Shown here: piece after piece, positions 47,162 to 59,514 of the stretch
Position numbering within the stretch: position 1 is the stretch's first letter
Layout of the letters: the number at the start of each line of letters is the position of its first letter
Assembly: GCA_026182355.1 (NCBI GenBank)
Contig: JAPFBL010000255.1
Coordinates: forward strand, 5,643,501-5,707,500
Origin: Hermatobates lingyangjiaoensis
Lineage: Eukaryota > Arthropoda > Insecta > Hemiptera > Hermatobatidae
DNA: 64,000 nt
Reading direction: 5' to 3'
The notes under the pieces: generated by a model
What the model was told of the DNA's origin: nothing
What the model saw: only the letters and a program-made list of their open reading frames with translations
Database searches by the model: none
Made by a program: the position numbers and the translations under genes

Positions 47162-49150
47162 GGATATATGGTTTAGTGAAGCTACACAAGCCAGGTTTTC
47201 CTCTCCGTCCTATCGTGTCGTTCATTGGAAGTCCAACTTATGAACTGTCTAAATATATAGAGAAATATCTTAGTTACATTACTAACAAGAATGAATTGAA
47301 TGTAAAAAATTCATTAGAATTCAAACAAGCCCTTTCAAATCAAATACTAAGTGATGACGTAATTATGATTTCACTAGATGTTCAGTCGTTGTTTACTAAT
47401 ATACCTTTAGATCTAGCATTTGATTTAGAAGATAAACAGTGGAATAAGATTAGTTCACAGGTTGGAATGTCGAAAAAAGGTTTTCCTTTCTATACTGGAC
47501 CTTATATGTGAAGCAAGGTATTTCACCTTTGATGGTACTATTTATAAACAAAAATATGGATTACCAATGGGATCACCAATTTCACCAGTTCTCGCAAATA
47601 TAGTTATGTATTGAACTATTGGAAAACAGTATCAATAAATTAGGTACGAAGGTGAAATTTATTAAATTATATGTGGACGATTTGTTTTTAATTATTGAAA
47701 AGGGAGAAGAAGAGAATGTATTAAATATATTTAATTCTTTTCATAATCGTCTACAATTCACTTGTGAAGTAGAGAAAGATGGAAATCTGCCATTCTTAGA
47801 TGTGAAAGTTATAAGAGGTGAACAATGGCAATAAATCTTAACGGATTGGTTTAAAAAACCTACCAGTGCTAAGCAAGAATCCTGAATCTATCATTCTTTC
47901 ATGCATAAATAAACCAAAAATTAATATTTTCCTTGTTTCCAGAAATATTGGTAATAAAAAAGTATTGATTACATAAGTAGTCACATGTTTTCTAGAATGA
48001 AATTTCTATAAAGAACAACAATACGGAAGATGCAAAATATTATTACAAAAAATCATGTTATCAAGGAACTTAATGAACGATATTGTTAAGATATGTAAAC
48101 AGTTCAGACCATAATTCAAATGAAGATCATGTCTAACTGAAAATGAATTGGATAAATAGGTAAGCTATCTTCAAGATTTCCTTAGTTTGAGGTTTGCTTT
48201 TAAATCAATTAAAAGTTTGTTCAAAATCGAAACGTACCTTGAGTTGACACTAGGCATTTTATAATATATAGATATACTTATGGAATAATTATTTTATTAA
48301 TTCAAATTTGAAAGAAAAAAACGAAGTAGTTCAAATAAGTACATTTTGCATCAAATTTAAACTGTGACTAAATGTTACTTGGTGAAATCATAGTCGGATT
48401 TTTCTTTCAAACTGAATAGATTTACCTAACTATTATTACCTAAGAACAAGAGGTAATAGTATCTGCAACAGCTTGTTACTGGGCATGTCAATAAGACATT
48501 GAAGGACTCATTCATAACTTCTTGTATTTTTTGAATGTATATTTTCAACTATTAATATTTGAAAAAAAAGTTGACAACATAAGAATTATTTTTCATTTGT
48601 ACACTTTTTATATTTCATTTAAAAAGGATCTAACTTCGATTTTAATTTAAATTTGATATTACTTTATTTAAGCTAATTAGTTTATTCTTGGCAGTGCACT
48701 GTGTGAGGTTTATGGACCAATTTGATTTACCTATTAGTTCCCTTGATGACTACAGTCAAGAATTGAGTTATTTGTCATGTTCTCTTATTAGTCTATCGAA
48801 GATTTTGACTAGTTGCTAACATTTTTGTTTCCTTTTAAATAATTAAATATATCATATTTACTATATTTAAAAAATTCTTACTTCGACCTTTATAGAATAT
48901 TGTTTTATGTTCATCATGAAAATTTCTGCTTGAATATTCGGTTGTATTTAAATCCATTTTCATATTGTGTAATAGTTGATATAGAATACATTCAAATCTA
49001 TTATACCTTTGTTTGTTAGGCCTATGAATAAAGGAAATTTTCAAATCAAAACAATATTACGTTACAGAAGTAGAATTAAAAATGAAATTTACATTATTTA
49101 AGGAACAACAATGTACCGGAAAACCTTCCTAGACTTAGAGAACACAAATA
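47140..49150 (+). pseudogene. inverted, decayed group-B Penelope copy
   Basis: The plus strand reads PRIYGLVKLHKPGFPLRPIV (RT fingers) from ~47,155, SLDVQSLFTNIPLD near 47,380, and after frameshifts GLPMGSPISP and YVDDLFLI (47,560-47,690). Up to ~47,830 it is almost identical to the minus-strand copy apart from 1-base indels. Beyond that it is increasingly damaged: RT thumb and GIY-YIG equivalents are traceable to ~48,400, the 3' UTR to ~49,020 (TTAGGCCTATGAATAAAGG). From ~48,480 to 48,840 words from the group-C end at 45.1-45.5 kb alternate with group-B words. It may be a true inverted pair or an assembly artefact. Confidence 0.7.
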
Positions 49151-49209
49151 ACCTCAAATATAAGATAAAATATTTATATACATAAACTATATATTTATAT
49201 ATATATATA

Positions 49210-49480
49210 TTATAAACTATATTGACATAAAGGAATTTCCCTTTATTCCTTTCCTTCACCTTACACCCTTTAAAATATCTCTCTTGCCTCCCTTCCTTCT
49301 CAATTTCATACCAGATGTCCTATACCACTTGTTTCGGTATGAATGAGACACTAACATTAACGAATACCACTGGATAACGAAAAACGAAAACTCTAACGAG
49401 GACCACTTATTGTGAATGAAATATCTTAATTACATTTCTTAATTTTTTACTGTGGTTTAGACTTTTTTTTCATGTGTTTT
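49210..49480 (+). repeat. group-D Penelope terminal segment, eroded
   Basis: Collinear with 23,520-23,815 and 32,240-32,545: ACCCTTTAAAATATCTCTCT, a C/T-rich tract, CTCTAACGAGGACC (for CTCTGACGAAGACC) and GAATGAAATATCTTA (for GGTTGAAAGATCTTA), then TGTGGTTTAGACTT. Confidence 0.55.
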
Positions 49481-49489
49481 AAGTGAAAT

Positions 49490-51555
49490 CTTCTTATGTG
49501 TATTTATATGTAGTTATACACTTATATGTTATATTTTCCTCTTTGAGATTAAATATTAAACTAATTTTTACTAATCTTCGGATTTCTTAGTAGTTTTCTT
49601 GTTCTAGTATCAGCCTAAGGTCTAGCTGGTGTTTCAAACCAAGCCACTTTTACCATATTGCCAATGTAGTTTGAGGTCCTTAATTATCTCGTAATGTTGA
49701 CAAAAGATATTGGCATCTTTTTTCAGATACCTTACTTCTCTGTGGCAGACTCTAATGAGGTAGTTGTCCGCTGTAGCGTAGATACTCGTAGTTCGGTGAT
49801 GTATAGATTGAAAGTGAGCTATCGTTTTCTGAAAAACTTGGAACACATGAATATCTTTGTGCAATGGATTCGTCTATCTTTTGACTGTGGGAAATGATCT
49901 AGCACGGAAGCAGAGATTAAAACTAAGTCCTTAGTAATCTGCTTGATTGGAATTATGCTCCAACTCTCAAGTGTGTAAGGTTCCTTGACAAGAAGATGGC
50001 AGTGATTTTAATATTGAAGTGCTTGTGGGTTCTAGTCCATGTGATCGTATTAGTACTTAAGTGTTCGTACAAATATTCACTTCAGAGGAAAGCAGTTGTT
50101 TGGTTCGAACGGTCCATACCTACATCCATTCTTAACAAAAGATCCTTTAGATAGAGGGAAAAATAACCAGTTTTACTATTTTGATAGCTTTAATTGTTAT
50201 TATGCTTGAAGAATTACATTTTTATATCGTTTCACTCTAGACATTAAAGTAGAAAGTTAAACTGATTGTTTATTATGTTCTGACTATTTGGTTGTTTCAT
50301 CACGTATGATTATGCTGACTTCAAGGACATTAAGGTTTTTTTGCTCATTTTCGAGGTTTAATTAAGACGTTTGCCTCAGTACAACTAGTGTAGCACAAGT
50401 ATAAAATGTTTCTTAGGCCTCCTACATCATCCGGAGAAGTGATTTAGAGATCACTTCAGAAACACCAAAAGAGAGAGTTTGAAGTTAGCCTTCTTCTAGC
50501 GAAAGTGACTGCAGTGCTCCGGTATATACCACATTTTAACAGTCCAGCTTTTCTTGCGTGAAAAAGCCAAGAAATATTTTCTTCACACGGAAATAATAGA
50601 TTTTTAATAAACCTTATTTTCAATCACCCTTTTGATTCAATTTAGTAATTACTCTTCAATAAAACAATAAGAATAGTTCAAATCAAATTTTAAGTGAAGT
50701 GAGATTATGGAAATCAATGTAGGTACAGTTACAATATATGTAGATGGATATAAATGAACCATCTCTTATATTTTTTCCCCTTCTTATTATTCTACTACTC
50801 TCCTGAAGATGTTATACTGACGATGTAATATTTTTTGTTCCCATAAAATATGTAAATGAAATAAATTTTTCTGTTAAAAGCTAATTATTTAAAATAAAAC
50901 AATAAAGAAAAAATTGTTATTATCAATTTTTAGTTAATTTTATTAAGTCGGATTAATAACTTTTCTGAAGTGGTCTTCCGCCAAATCCAAAATAAAACTG
51001 TAAGTTCGGTCATACAGTTCAAAACTTAAGCTTTTATTTAAGATGAAACTTAACTTTGTAAAACTTTATAAACAGGAAAAAAAATGAAAACTAAATATTA
51101 CTTGTGTCTAGTAAAGTGAGAGCAGAAGTTATTTTTTTTTAGACTAGCGTGGCAGGAATTAAAAACTGTTGGAAATAAATAGAACGACAGATGTCTCAAA
51201 TGTAAACAGTTTAGATGATTCTATATTGAACCTGGCTGACTCACCATAGAATTTATCTTCAACAGATACTGACGTCTAGCACTAAGATATTTAAGTAATC
51301 TCACTTAATTTTTTCCCCCATCGCTATTATGGAGTAAAAACATTTATTTTTGGAAGTTAGATTGTTCTATAATTAAGTACTGAAGGTTGCACAATGGTTC
51401 TGAATATCCATTTATAAATGAGAACTGTCTTTTTTAATCAGCAAGATCCAGATATATCTCCCTATACTGTGATAAACTCCTCACAATGAGCCCTAATACT
51501 AATTGTACAAATATATCCTGTTATAAAATATAAGTATAATAGAAGGACAAGGTTA
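49490..51555. other. unclassified, partly repeat-like DNA
   Basis: The part 49,560-50,130 is more balanced in base composition and translates into interrupted protein-like stretches on both strands without a recognisable family; a retroelement remnant is likely. The rest is AT-rich with nothing supported. Confidence 0.35.
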
Positions 51556-51560
51556 TTTTA

Positions 51561-51600
51561 AAAAAATCTGGGGTTGCCTGAACTCGACTTTACCATTAGT
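51561..51600 (+). repeat. isolated terminal repeat of the TIR transposon family
   Basis: AAAAAATCTGGGGTTGCCTG followed by AACTCGACTTTACCAT matches the left end at 17,311. Confidence 0.45.
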
Positions 51601-52559
51601 AAAAATAGTAGAAATGGTTGAATATTGAATTCTTTCTTATAATCGGTCCAATATCACGTATATTGGTTTGAGGTCGGATGAGTAAGTTTCATAAACTCCG
51701 GCTGTATGCATATGACTAGAAAAAATTATATTTAATTGACCATTTCAATTAATTGTTACCAAATTTTGTTTTAATAATGAATATTACTTATATTGCCTTA
51801 AATAACTACACAGTAAATTGTTTTGTTTGATATTGTAGTCACGGTCACCTAAGAATGAGATATTATAATTAAAGTCCAACTTTTATAAATCTATAAAATT
51901 TCTTTTTAACATTTCTTTCTCAAAATAAATACCAGATACCTATGTGACGTCATTTATTTATTGATGAATACAATCTTTCATTATATTTTATAATTATAAA
52001 ACCAACTCGCTAATTTCGATAAAAATCAAGAATCTTTCATCGTTTATCAGATAGTAAATTTCATTTGATTCAAGCAAACATTTGATGATAAAAGCAAATT
52101 CTTTAAAGAATGTTTTCAATTTGGAATTATATTTACATTTTGATCTTTTATGAAATTATTATACTAGGAATTTTATGACATGCAAGTGTTTTTTATAAAA
52201 TCAGTTTGTTTCCCTTTGTCAAAAATCATAAAAATCCAATTTACTCTGAACGAGTGTTAGTTTTTCTATTTCAAATTGAGTTTTTGTATTTTATTGCTTA
52301 ATTGCTCTTTGGGGTTATTCCAAGTTAAATGTACATTTTTTTTAGATTACTAATTTTTGTTTGATTTTTTGGACAAAGTTTTGTTTTTCTATAGTTAGTC
52401 ATTAACGTAAGAAAACATTTTTTTGAGATCATAAAATGTTTGGTAATCTAACTTTCCGTCCTTGTATTATCGATGAAAACATATTTAGCTCATCCTCTCA
52501 AAAGAACTACTTTTTGGTATAATTTTATTGCTATCTGTCTAATGGTTTGACTTCTGTGG

Positions 52560-53040
52560 CATCACAAATTGTAAGAATGAATCAACGGCAAAAAAATTTA
52601 CAGTTTCTAGTGAAACTGACATTTCCAGTAATTGAAAAATCCTTGTTTCTTTTTCTGCTAATGCTACTGTCATTTCCATATTAAGTCCAAAGTTTCAACA
52701 CTCTAGAATAAATTGGTTTAGGAGAAAAAAAAGTTGTCTAAAAACGTATTTTGGCTAAAAAGGTACTTTCAGTTTATTAAATGTTGCTCCAAAACAATAA
52801 AGCACATTCTACACAAGAAGGCACAACATTTGCTGAAATATGAACTTGGTCCATCAAACGGTGTGGCCTATAGGAACTCCACAAACTTTAGGAACACACC
52901 CACCCACCTACGTACACACATATCATCAAAAAAATATCAGAAAAAGACTTTAACATGTAATTTTGGATCTCAAACATGTAAATTCGTTAAAATCTTGAGA
53001 TAAATTTTTGTATGGTTACCATATTTTACTTATAGTAAAA
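52560..53040 (+). repeat. long dispersed repeat, copy 1
   Basis: Collinear with the reverse complement of 59,515-59,975. Shared words in order include TTTAGGAGAAAAAA, CCAAAACAATA, CTTGNTCCATCAAA, a C/A-rich ACCCACCCACC block and AAAATCTTGAGAT-like DNA, ending at a TTTACTTATAGTAAA box. No coding content or TIR was identified. Confidence 0.6.
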
Positions 53041-53724
53041 TAAACTTATAGTGATGTTAATTACTTATGAGTTAATTTATAGTAAAGTAATACTCATGGG
53101 CAAGTAACAAAACAATGAGTTTGATTGACCAGACAGTTTTGTTTATATTAGGTTCTCTTATAGTAATGTAAAGTGTTGACCAAAACAAATTATTCTTCAT
53201 TGAAAATATGAATTTTTATTCCATGAGCTTATGTGATAAAATTCGTTTTATTATTGTGAGAAGAGTGAAAACTGTTTTCACATATTAAACAATAGAGTAC
53301 CACTCCCATTATTTGGTTTTGTCCAAAATCTATACAGTCGTATCATAACCATGTCTATTTGTTTGCCATATCTCACAATTTTAAGTCTGACTTTATCCGT
53401 ATGTGGTCCCAAACTTTTTAAATATATCCCTCCCGCATACACTGAGATATAAAAAAAATGGCAAAATGCATTCAGGGAACAAAAGTGTAATTACTTGAAA
53501 TTCTCAATAAAATTGATCTTGACTACTATATTTTAATAAATTTAAAGTTATAGTAAAGATATTATATAGTTAAGATATTAGATGATATAAATAAAATCTA
53601 TATGTAATATAAAAAAAGTTTTATATTTAGAATTTAAATTATAAGTGTTATTTTTAATTTCTTATGGCTGTAGAAATATGAAATTTATCTTAAATCATTG
53701 GCACTATCAATATATATAAATTAG

Positions 53725-53830
53725 CACTATTTTTCTTTTTTATCGAGGTTTGGTCTAGCTTCAATAATACACCTTTAAGCCTTTAGGACAAAACCTCTAC
53801 CAAACCTCGATAAAAAAAGAAAAATAGTGT
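53725..53830. repeat. 106-bp hairpin element (MITE-like)
   Basis: Two ~30-bp arms are nearly perfect inverted copies (CACTATTTTTCTTTTTTATC and ACCAAACCTCGATAAAAAAA are within the left and right arms) around a ~40-base loop. TTA-like flanks are on both sides. No coding content. Confidence 0.7.
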
Positions 53831-54865
53831 TAAATATATGTGGTCGAGATAAGAAAAACATTCGATTATACGAGTATAAATTAGAATATAAAGAAGTATA
53901 TACTTGCACTAAACGTCTTGCTTTGCTTCTTTAGTGCAATGATCTTGCATCAGTGGAAGAAAGAACAACTCATAAATATCATTTGATTTTGAATAAATTA
54001 GCAGAAGATTGTTTTATACAATTTCTGCAGGAAATACTATTCAAAATGTATTTGCTTTCGTAATAAATTAAGGCGCATTCGTTAAGATGTAGTGGGGGTA
54101 GTTTTCCCAGTAGAATGGATGTAAGCGAACTTTTGGACCCCATAGTTGGATGCATGTCTTAACACGTCAGTCACATCGGGCGTCGCCAGGCAGAAAGAGC
54201 AAAATCACGTCTCATCTTGCTAAGGTATACCTATTTGTTCAATATGATATCATTTTTCATCATTTTCTTTATATATACTTTCACATGCACTGCAAACAAT
54301 ATTTTATACACAATACCTGCATTAAATGTTAAATGGAAGTTATTTTACTTCTTTTTGATCCATCACTATCGAACAAAGTGTTAGTTTATGTAAATTTTTA
54401 GTTTTAAAGATAGAATTTATAAACCTAATCTAGAATAATTTCTTTGGAATACTTAAATAAAATTGATTACAATGAAAATATCAGAACATAAATAGGTTTC
54501 TTAGTCCAGGTCTTTTAAACAATTTTAATAAGCCATTGCATTGAGCCGGTTTATCTACTCTACGTATTATATGCTACTTTTCAACTACTCACTAATTAGA
54601 GATTTACTTTTATCTATTATTATTTGAAACATTCTGTAAAGGCATCTAATATTTATTTTTTTAGAGTAAATTAGGAGGTCTTTAACTCGTTGTTGTTAGA
54701 TGATCAACAAATTCTTGAAATGATTATGACAAAAATATAAGGCAATAATCATGTTAAAATAAATACTAGATTCTTATAAAGAATGATATTTCTTAGAAGG
54801 CATAGTTTTAATTCTCTTGTTGAATGTTTCATCTAAGCTTACTTCCTTTAACCTTTGAATCATAA

Positions 54866-55031
54866 ATCCCTAAGTTTGCCTCCATCTTTGATTCCCATCT
54901 CCTCTCTTGCTCCCACTCCATCTTCATCCCTGTCATTCACTTCTCCCTCTCTCTACTCACTACACACTTCTCTCTCTCCTTCTGCTCCCTCTCACGCCCT
55001 ATATCTCACTGTCTTCTCACACTTCACCCCT
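54866..55031. repeat. polypyrimidine tract
   Basis: About 165 bp on the plus strand almost entirely C and T (TCTCTCT, CTCCCTCT and ACTTCTC words). Open frames here are simply products of the low-complexity sequence. Confidence 0.85.
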
Positions 55032-55039
55032 AGGTAACA

Positions 55040-55920
55040 ATGTCTCAATTTTTTGTTTGTATGTCATAGTTTTTTTTTGTTTTCCTGATTTCTGTGACCT
55101 CTAAATCAGAGAGTTTCTTATTCACCTGATCCTTATGCAAATTAAATATATTGATTCGGGCTATAAAATTAGAATTATTTAAAAATAAATAACATACTTT
55201 TACATGTACCCAAAATATATATGTGTTCCTAAACAATATAAAATAGAATTATGCAATTTTAAAAAAGTTCTCATGGTTATTGAATCATGCTTGTTAAAAC
55301 ATAAAGGTCCAATGTTTCTTCAGTGATATATTTTGAAAATATGAAATGAAAAATTAACTGTATTATTAGTGAGAAGTTTGCACTCAGTCATTAAATTGTA
55401 ATTGTAAAAATATATCACTTTCAATTCCTAAGATTATTATTAAGTATGACATCTTTGTGCACGTGCTATACTTAAGTGATGTACATATTTTTAACAAAAA
55501 AAAAAAAAATGGAAATTCACTTGTAAACTATTTTGCTTTAAAAAAATTAGAATCACTGAAATTTAGTTTTTTACAGTATCTACAATATATCTACAGTAAG
55601 AAAGACTGAAGATTAGTATAGTTTTTTTCCTTACAACACTCTGTTATGAGGGTGTTTATTATAACCACATGTATCACACTAGCATTAATGTGCATACAAC
55701 TACATAGAACATATGAAATTTAAATCTAATATTACTCATTCTATAATTTTATAGCCTGGACTTAATATAAATAACAAAAATATATTCATATGAATCTAAA
55801 ATATTTTCACTTCAATATTAATTTTATTATTTCACTCAGAACACTTGAAACGGAATATTAGATAAACATTTTTTGAAGTCATACATAAATTGTTCCGTTA
55901 TTAATTTATTTTCTTTGATA
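55040..55920. other. AT-rich intergenic DNA, nothing recognised
   Basis: No exon or repeat supported. Confidence 0.5.
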
Positions 55921-55929
55921 GGACAATCG

Positions 55930-57585
55930 TGCCCTTTAGTTTTTACTGTTTGTATTATTCTTTGTTGGTAAGTGGACAATCATAGGTCAAATGGTTCCAT
56001 GTCTGGTGAGTCAGTCCGTCACATATGCAATTTGATTTTCCAGTGATATGGAATCTCTTTAAGTAATGTCCAGTTCGTCCATGTCCGGTCAGTACCTGAG
56101 TCATACCGTAATCTATATATAAGTCGTCAAGCATTTTCCTTGTCTTTATAGTCAAAAAGTATATCTTTGTTTCTTTCGTGATGGTGCTCCATTCCTCTTT
56201 CCATCTTTCTTAAGGCCCAGCTGCTAGTTACTTCTTCAGGTAGGATATGGGTGCCACTGTGTAGCTGACGATCATATCCTCTTTCCTTCGTCAACTTGTC
56301 TGCCATCTCGTTGCCTGATGTCTCAACGTGGGCTTTGTCCATTCAATGCCTATTTTCCCCCTTCATATTGCAGGCTGTTTTCTTATTTATTTAACAAAGC
56401 ACCATTGAATGTCTCTATTGTTTATTGTTTCAATGAAAGTTTCATTATCAGTTTTAATTATTTTTTTATTGAGATCTTGTAGATACTTGATTAATCCATA
56501 TCATTGGCTCTAGGATCGCAAACATGTCCTTCTGGTTGTTGCTACAGCAGCAGCCCAATCGAAATTTCTTACTTTCGACCATTCGCACACTTCAATACAC
56601 CATAAATGTAAAACCAATCCCTTCTGAAATTGACATTTTTTCCATCAGTAAAAATTCTCCAGAGCTTTTGACCACACTGGTGCAGCGATGTTATGATTGC
56701 CTCTATCGCGCGAGTGATCATTGTCCTGAGAGCCTCATTGGTGAGCCCCCAGTAAACCTTCGCTGAACGTAAAAGACTTTTTTGGCTCGCTGTTTTGACA
56801 TGGTGGTTAAAATTGTATCTATAATCAAATGTTACTCCCAAGTAGTTACGATTAAATCATTTAAAAAAATCTGATGATCTTCACTTAGAGCCCTAGTGGT
56901 GCCCTGCAGCTATCCACAAGCTGCATTGGCTTATACATATTCACAGGTTCATTGAACCAGGGGCTATGTAAGGCCACTGACCTTACCTGTAGCCGAGCAG
57001 GTTCAGTAGGACCTTTGGTCCGGAGTTGGATCCGAAACTCTTAAAATAAGTTGGTACTGCGGGCGCCGGGGGCCCATGGAGGGGTTCTCTCTCTATCCCA
57101 CCAACTGAGGTTGGACTTGCAGTGGCAATTGCAGTTCTCACCCAGGTTGGTTAGACCCTTGTGGTCGCTGTGTGAGAAGCAATAACTTCTCGGAGGGATG
57201 CCTGCTTAGCATCCAGGGGAACTAGACCACAAACCCCTACCAGTGAGAACGGGCCTTGAACTCAGCTGATTGGTTGGAAAACTGGTACTTGCCTGGTAGG
57301 CTCAGCTCCTAACGAGCTCTCGGAGTGGGGGTGATTAGATACACCCCATCGAGCCAATTTATGTTCAGTACAGGTGGCAGTTAGCCAACGAGAGACCTTA
57401 GAGGCTCCCGTAACTAGCCCATACAGGTGGCGTTTAGCCAACGAGTAATTTGTAATCTCTCTTTTGAGTCGTTTCTTTCGTACTAAGACTCCTCACAATG
57501 GCGCCCTGATGGGGCTTGATTAACTACTAGCGCAAGCCCTGGTCCCGGGGTAACGGGCACTTCTCACAGCAATGCATGTAGGAAA
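55930..57585 (-). mobile_element. I/R1-like LINE with RNase H region and GC-rich 5' block, internally deleted
   Basis: On the minus strand 56,855-56,569 encodes the RT thumb (NYLGVTFDYRYNFNHHVKTA, LLRSAKVYWGL). 56,342-56,127 encodes the end of an RNase H-like domain (DKAHVETSGNEMADKLTKE), and 56,155-55,955 the Cys-His tail (LTGHGRTGHYLKRF, CICDGLTHQTWNHLTYDCP). That order, RT then RNase H then a CCHC-like tail, is typical of I-superfamily LINEs. Frames are broken between them. From ~56,880 to 57,585 lies an unusually GC-rich block (with GGGCGCCGGGGGCCC) that fits a LINE 5' UTR in the same orientation, which would mean the region between the 5' UTR and the RT thumb is deleted. The link is inferred from adjacency. 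Confidence 0.7.
57373..57453. repeat. 50-bp direct repeat in the GC-rich block
   Basis: ACAGGTGGCAGTTAGCCAAC and ACAGGTGGCGTTTAGCCAAC begin two tandem units about 50 bp apart. Confidence 0.8.
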
Positions 57586-57599
57586 CCTGTCAACAATGG

Positions 57600-58885
57600 T
57601 CTTTACGCTGATGTTAATGGTAAAAAGAATAATTAAATTGATTGTTTTTTTGATTTAAGACACTGTTTTAATTTCTGTATTGCAGAGTATCTGTACTAAA
57701 TTTCAGGCGAATTGGAATATTTCAGAAATAACCAAAGAAATAAAAAATGAATTTATTTATACTAATAGATAAAACGTTATCTATGAACTTATTACCATAT
57801 TACCACATTAATACCATAGGCCGTATAATTTCAGACATATATTAACTCTAGGAGTAAGTGAAAGGACTTTTATACATGTACTTAGATATTTAGAAATCTT
57901 AACTCATTTTATTATTTTACTCAACGATTTTGAATCACCTTAATAGTATTTGATGGTTGGCATATTGCAAACTTCAAATCTCAATACAGAACAAGTAATT
58001 TGTGTGTATGTAATAAATAAATGAAATCATATATTCTATTTCTTGTCAAAAAACTTGTATCCAACCTATTATGTAAACAAACCAGAACAGTTTTTACTAA
58101 TATTTGTTATTGTTCAAGGTAATGAATATGACTACTACTGAAATACTGAATACCTAAGTTCAGTATTTGGAAGTCAAATATATTTTTTAAAAATATGAAG
58201 CTGAAGAAATGAATAACTTAATGCAAGTTGGAGTGTAAACATTAGACCTAAATTTGAAATATATATTAAAATATTATATAACATGAACACATATTATTAA
58301 CATATTATTTTCATTGATGTAGGAGAACAAGTAGAATAATTTAAAAGTAAATGTACTGATCAATAACTTATCGTATTTTACTCGAATAGAAGAGTCAATA
58401 TCCACAGTTATTTTAAATCGTTCATTATATATGTCATCGTTACTCTATTCCGATAGAATTATGACCAGTACTACTGTTCATTCGACCTTGCATGTGCATT
58501 TTTTTAAGTTGGTCAAGTTCTTTGACACATGTTTTACATAATGCTTACATAAACATACTACTAGAGATTAAAGCTTCATTGGAGAATATTTCTTTCAAAA
58601 ACATACTTTGCCTGGTATTCAAAAACATTTATTATTTATGCTAGAGCTTGTACGTTATTTCCTTCTTTCCTTCAGTACCACATACTGTAGTAATGTCAAG
58701 TTGGCAAGTTATACGCAAGTTACCCAAACCCGTCGTTATCTGAGAAACTGTTTAATTGATTATGATTTGAAGAAACTATTTCTGGTTATATTTGTTCGAG
58801 TTACATGGTGGCAGCGATTAGTGAACATTTTTCTTGAAGGAATAACAGTAAGATGGTAAAGGTTGGTGAAGGAAGGCCTTCAGCT
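57600..58885. other. AT-rich intergenic DNA, nothing recognised
   Basis: No exon or named repeat supported. An 83-codon open frame at 58,608-58,859 has no recognised feature. Confidence 0.45.
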
Positions 58886-58889
58886 TTCT

Positions 58890-58965
58890 ATAATATTTCG
58901 GCCCCAGAGCCGTTTAACTTTTGATAACCTCAGAATCGGTCCAAATAGAAGAAATAGTTAAATGG
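58890..58965 (-). repeat. hammerhead-like Penelope end fragment
   Basis: On the minus strand TTCTGAGGTTATCA is followed by CGGCTCTGGGGCCGAAATAT. GGC and GCC arms precede GAAA as in the ends at 13.2 and 33.7 kb. It lies next to, and faces away from, the group-C relic on the plus strand. Confidence 0.4.
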
Positions 58966-59052
58966 TTTTCTCAAAAGGACAAGCAAATATTGTAATACAG
59001 TCCATAGGTCTGGCTTTGTCAAGCCGTTGAATGTGAGAAAGTTAAGACTGGT

Positions 59053-59400
59053 ATGAGAGGTGAGAAAAACTTAACCACAACAGCAAATGTACGGTGTACT
59101 CTCCTTAATATTATATCCAGGCTTGAAATTGCAAACTGTGGAAAAAGTCGAAATAATTTCTATCCCTTGATAGAACAAAAGATAAGTCTCATCTCAGTTA
59201 ACATGTCTTCACTCAGCATAACGGACTTCTTCGTTTGATGTTAGAAGATTAACAAGATTTGGACTGCGGACTGTGTTTATCTGTAAAAAGTGGATATTGT
59301 AGTTGGTAACAGAATATTACGATACGTTCCCCTTGATAGTAAAAACGTTACACTACGAACTTCCAAGGAGGCGCAAATTTGTTTTTTGAATGCGTGGTGT
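59053..59400 (+). pseudogene. group-C Penelope-like 3' end relic
   Basis: A frame from 59,053 reads CTLLNIISRLEIANC, then NFYPLIEQKISLISVNMSSL, in line with the group-C region CTSSNCVNRLEECNC ... FYVCLTSNKLSLRMNSYRTS at 33.1 kb. After a frameshift, 59,320-59,385 reads VPLDSKNVTLRTSKEAQICF, matching IPDSNTKVTLRASEEAYICL. Its frame is disrupted. Confidence 0.5.
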
Positions 59401-59514
59401 ACACTATTCATTTAACTAAATAATAAATAAATAACTAAATAATTTAATTATAAATAATTTTAATATATAATTTATTTTAACAATCTTTTAAAATTTAACA
59501 TAACAGTTCTTAAT

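Noticed and set aside
54855..55104. Ser/Pro/Leu-rich overlapping frames
   Set aside because: Products of a low-complexity C/T tract.
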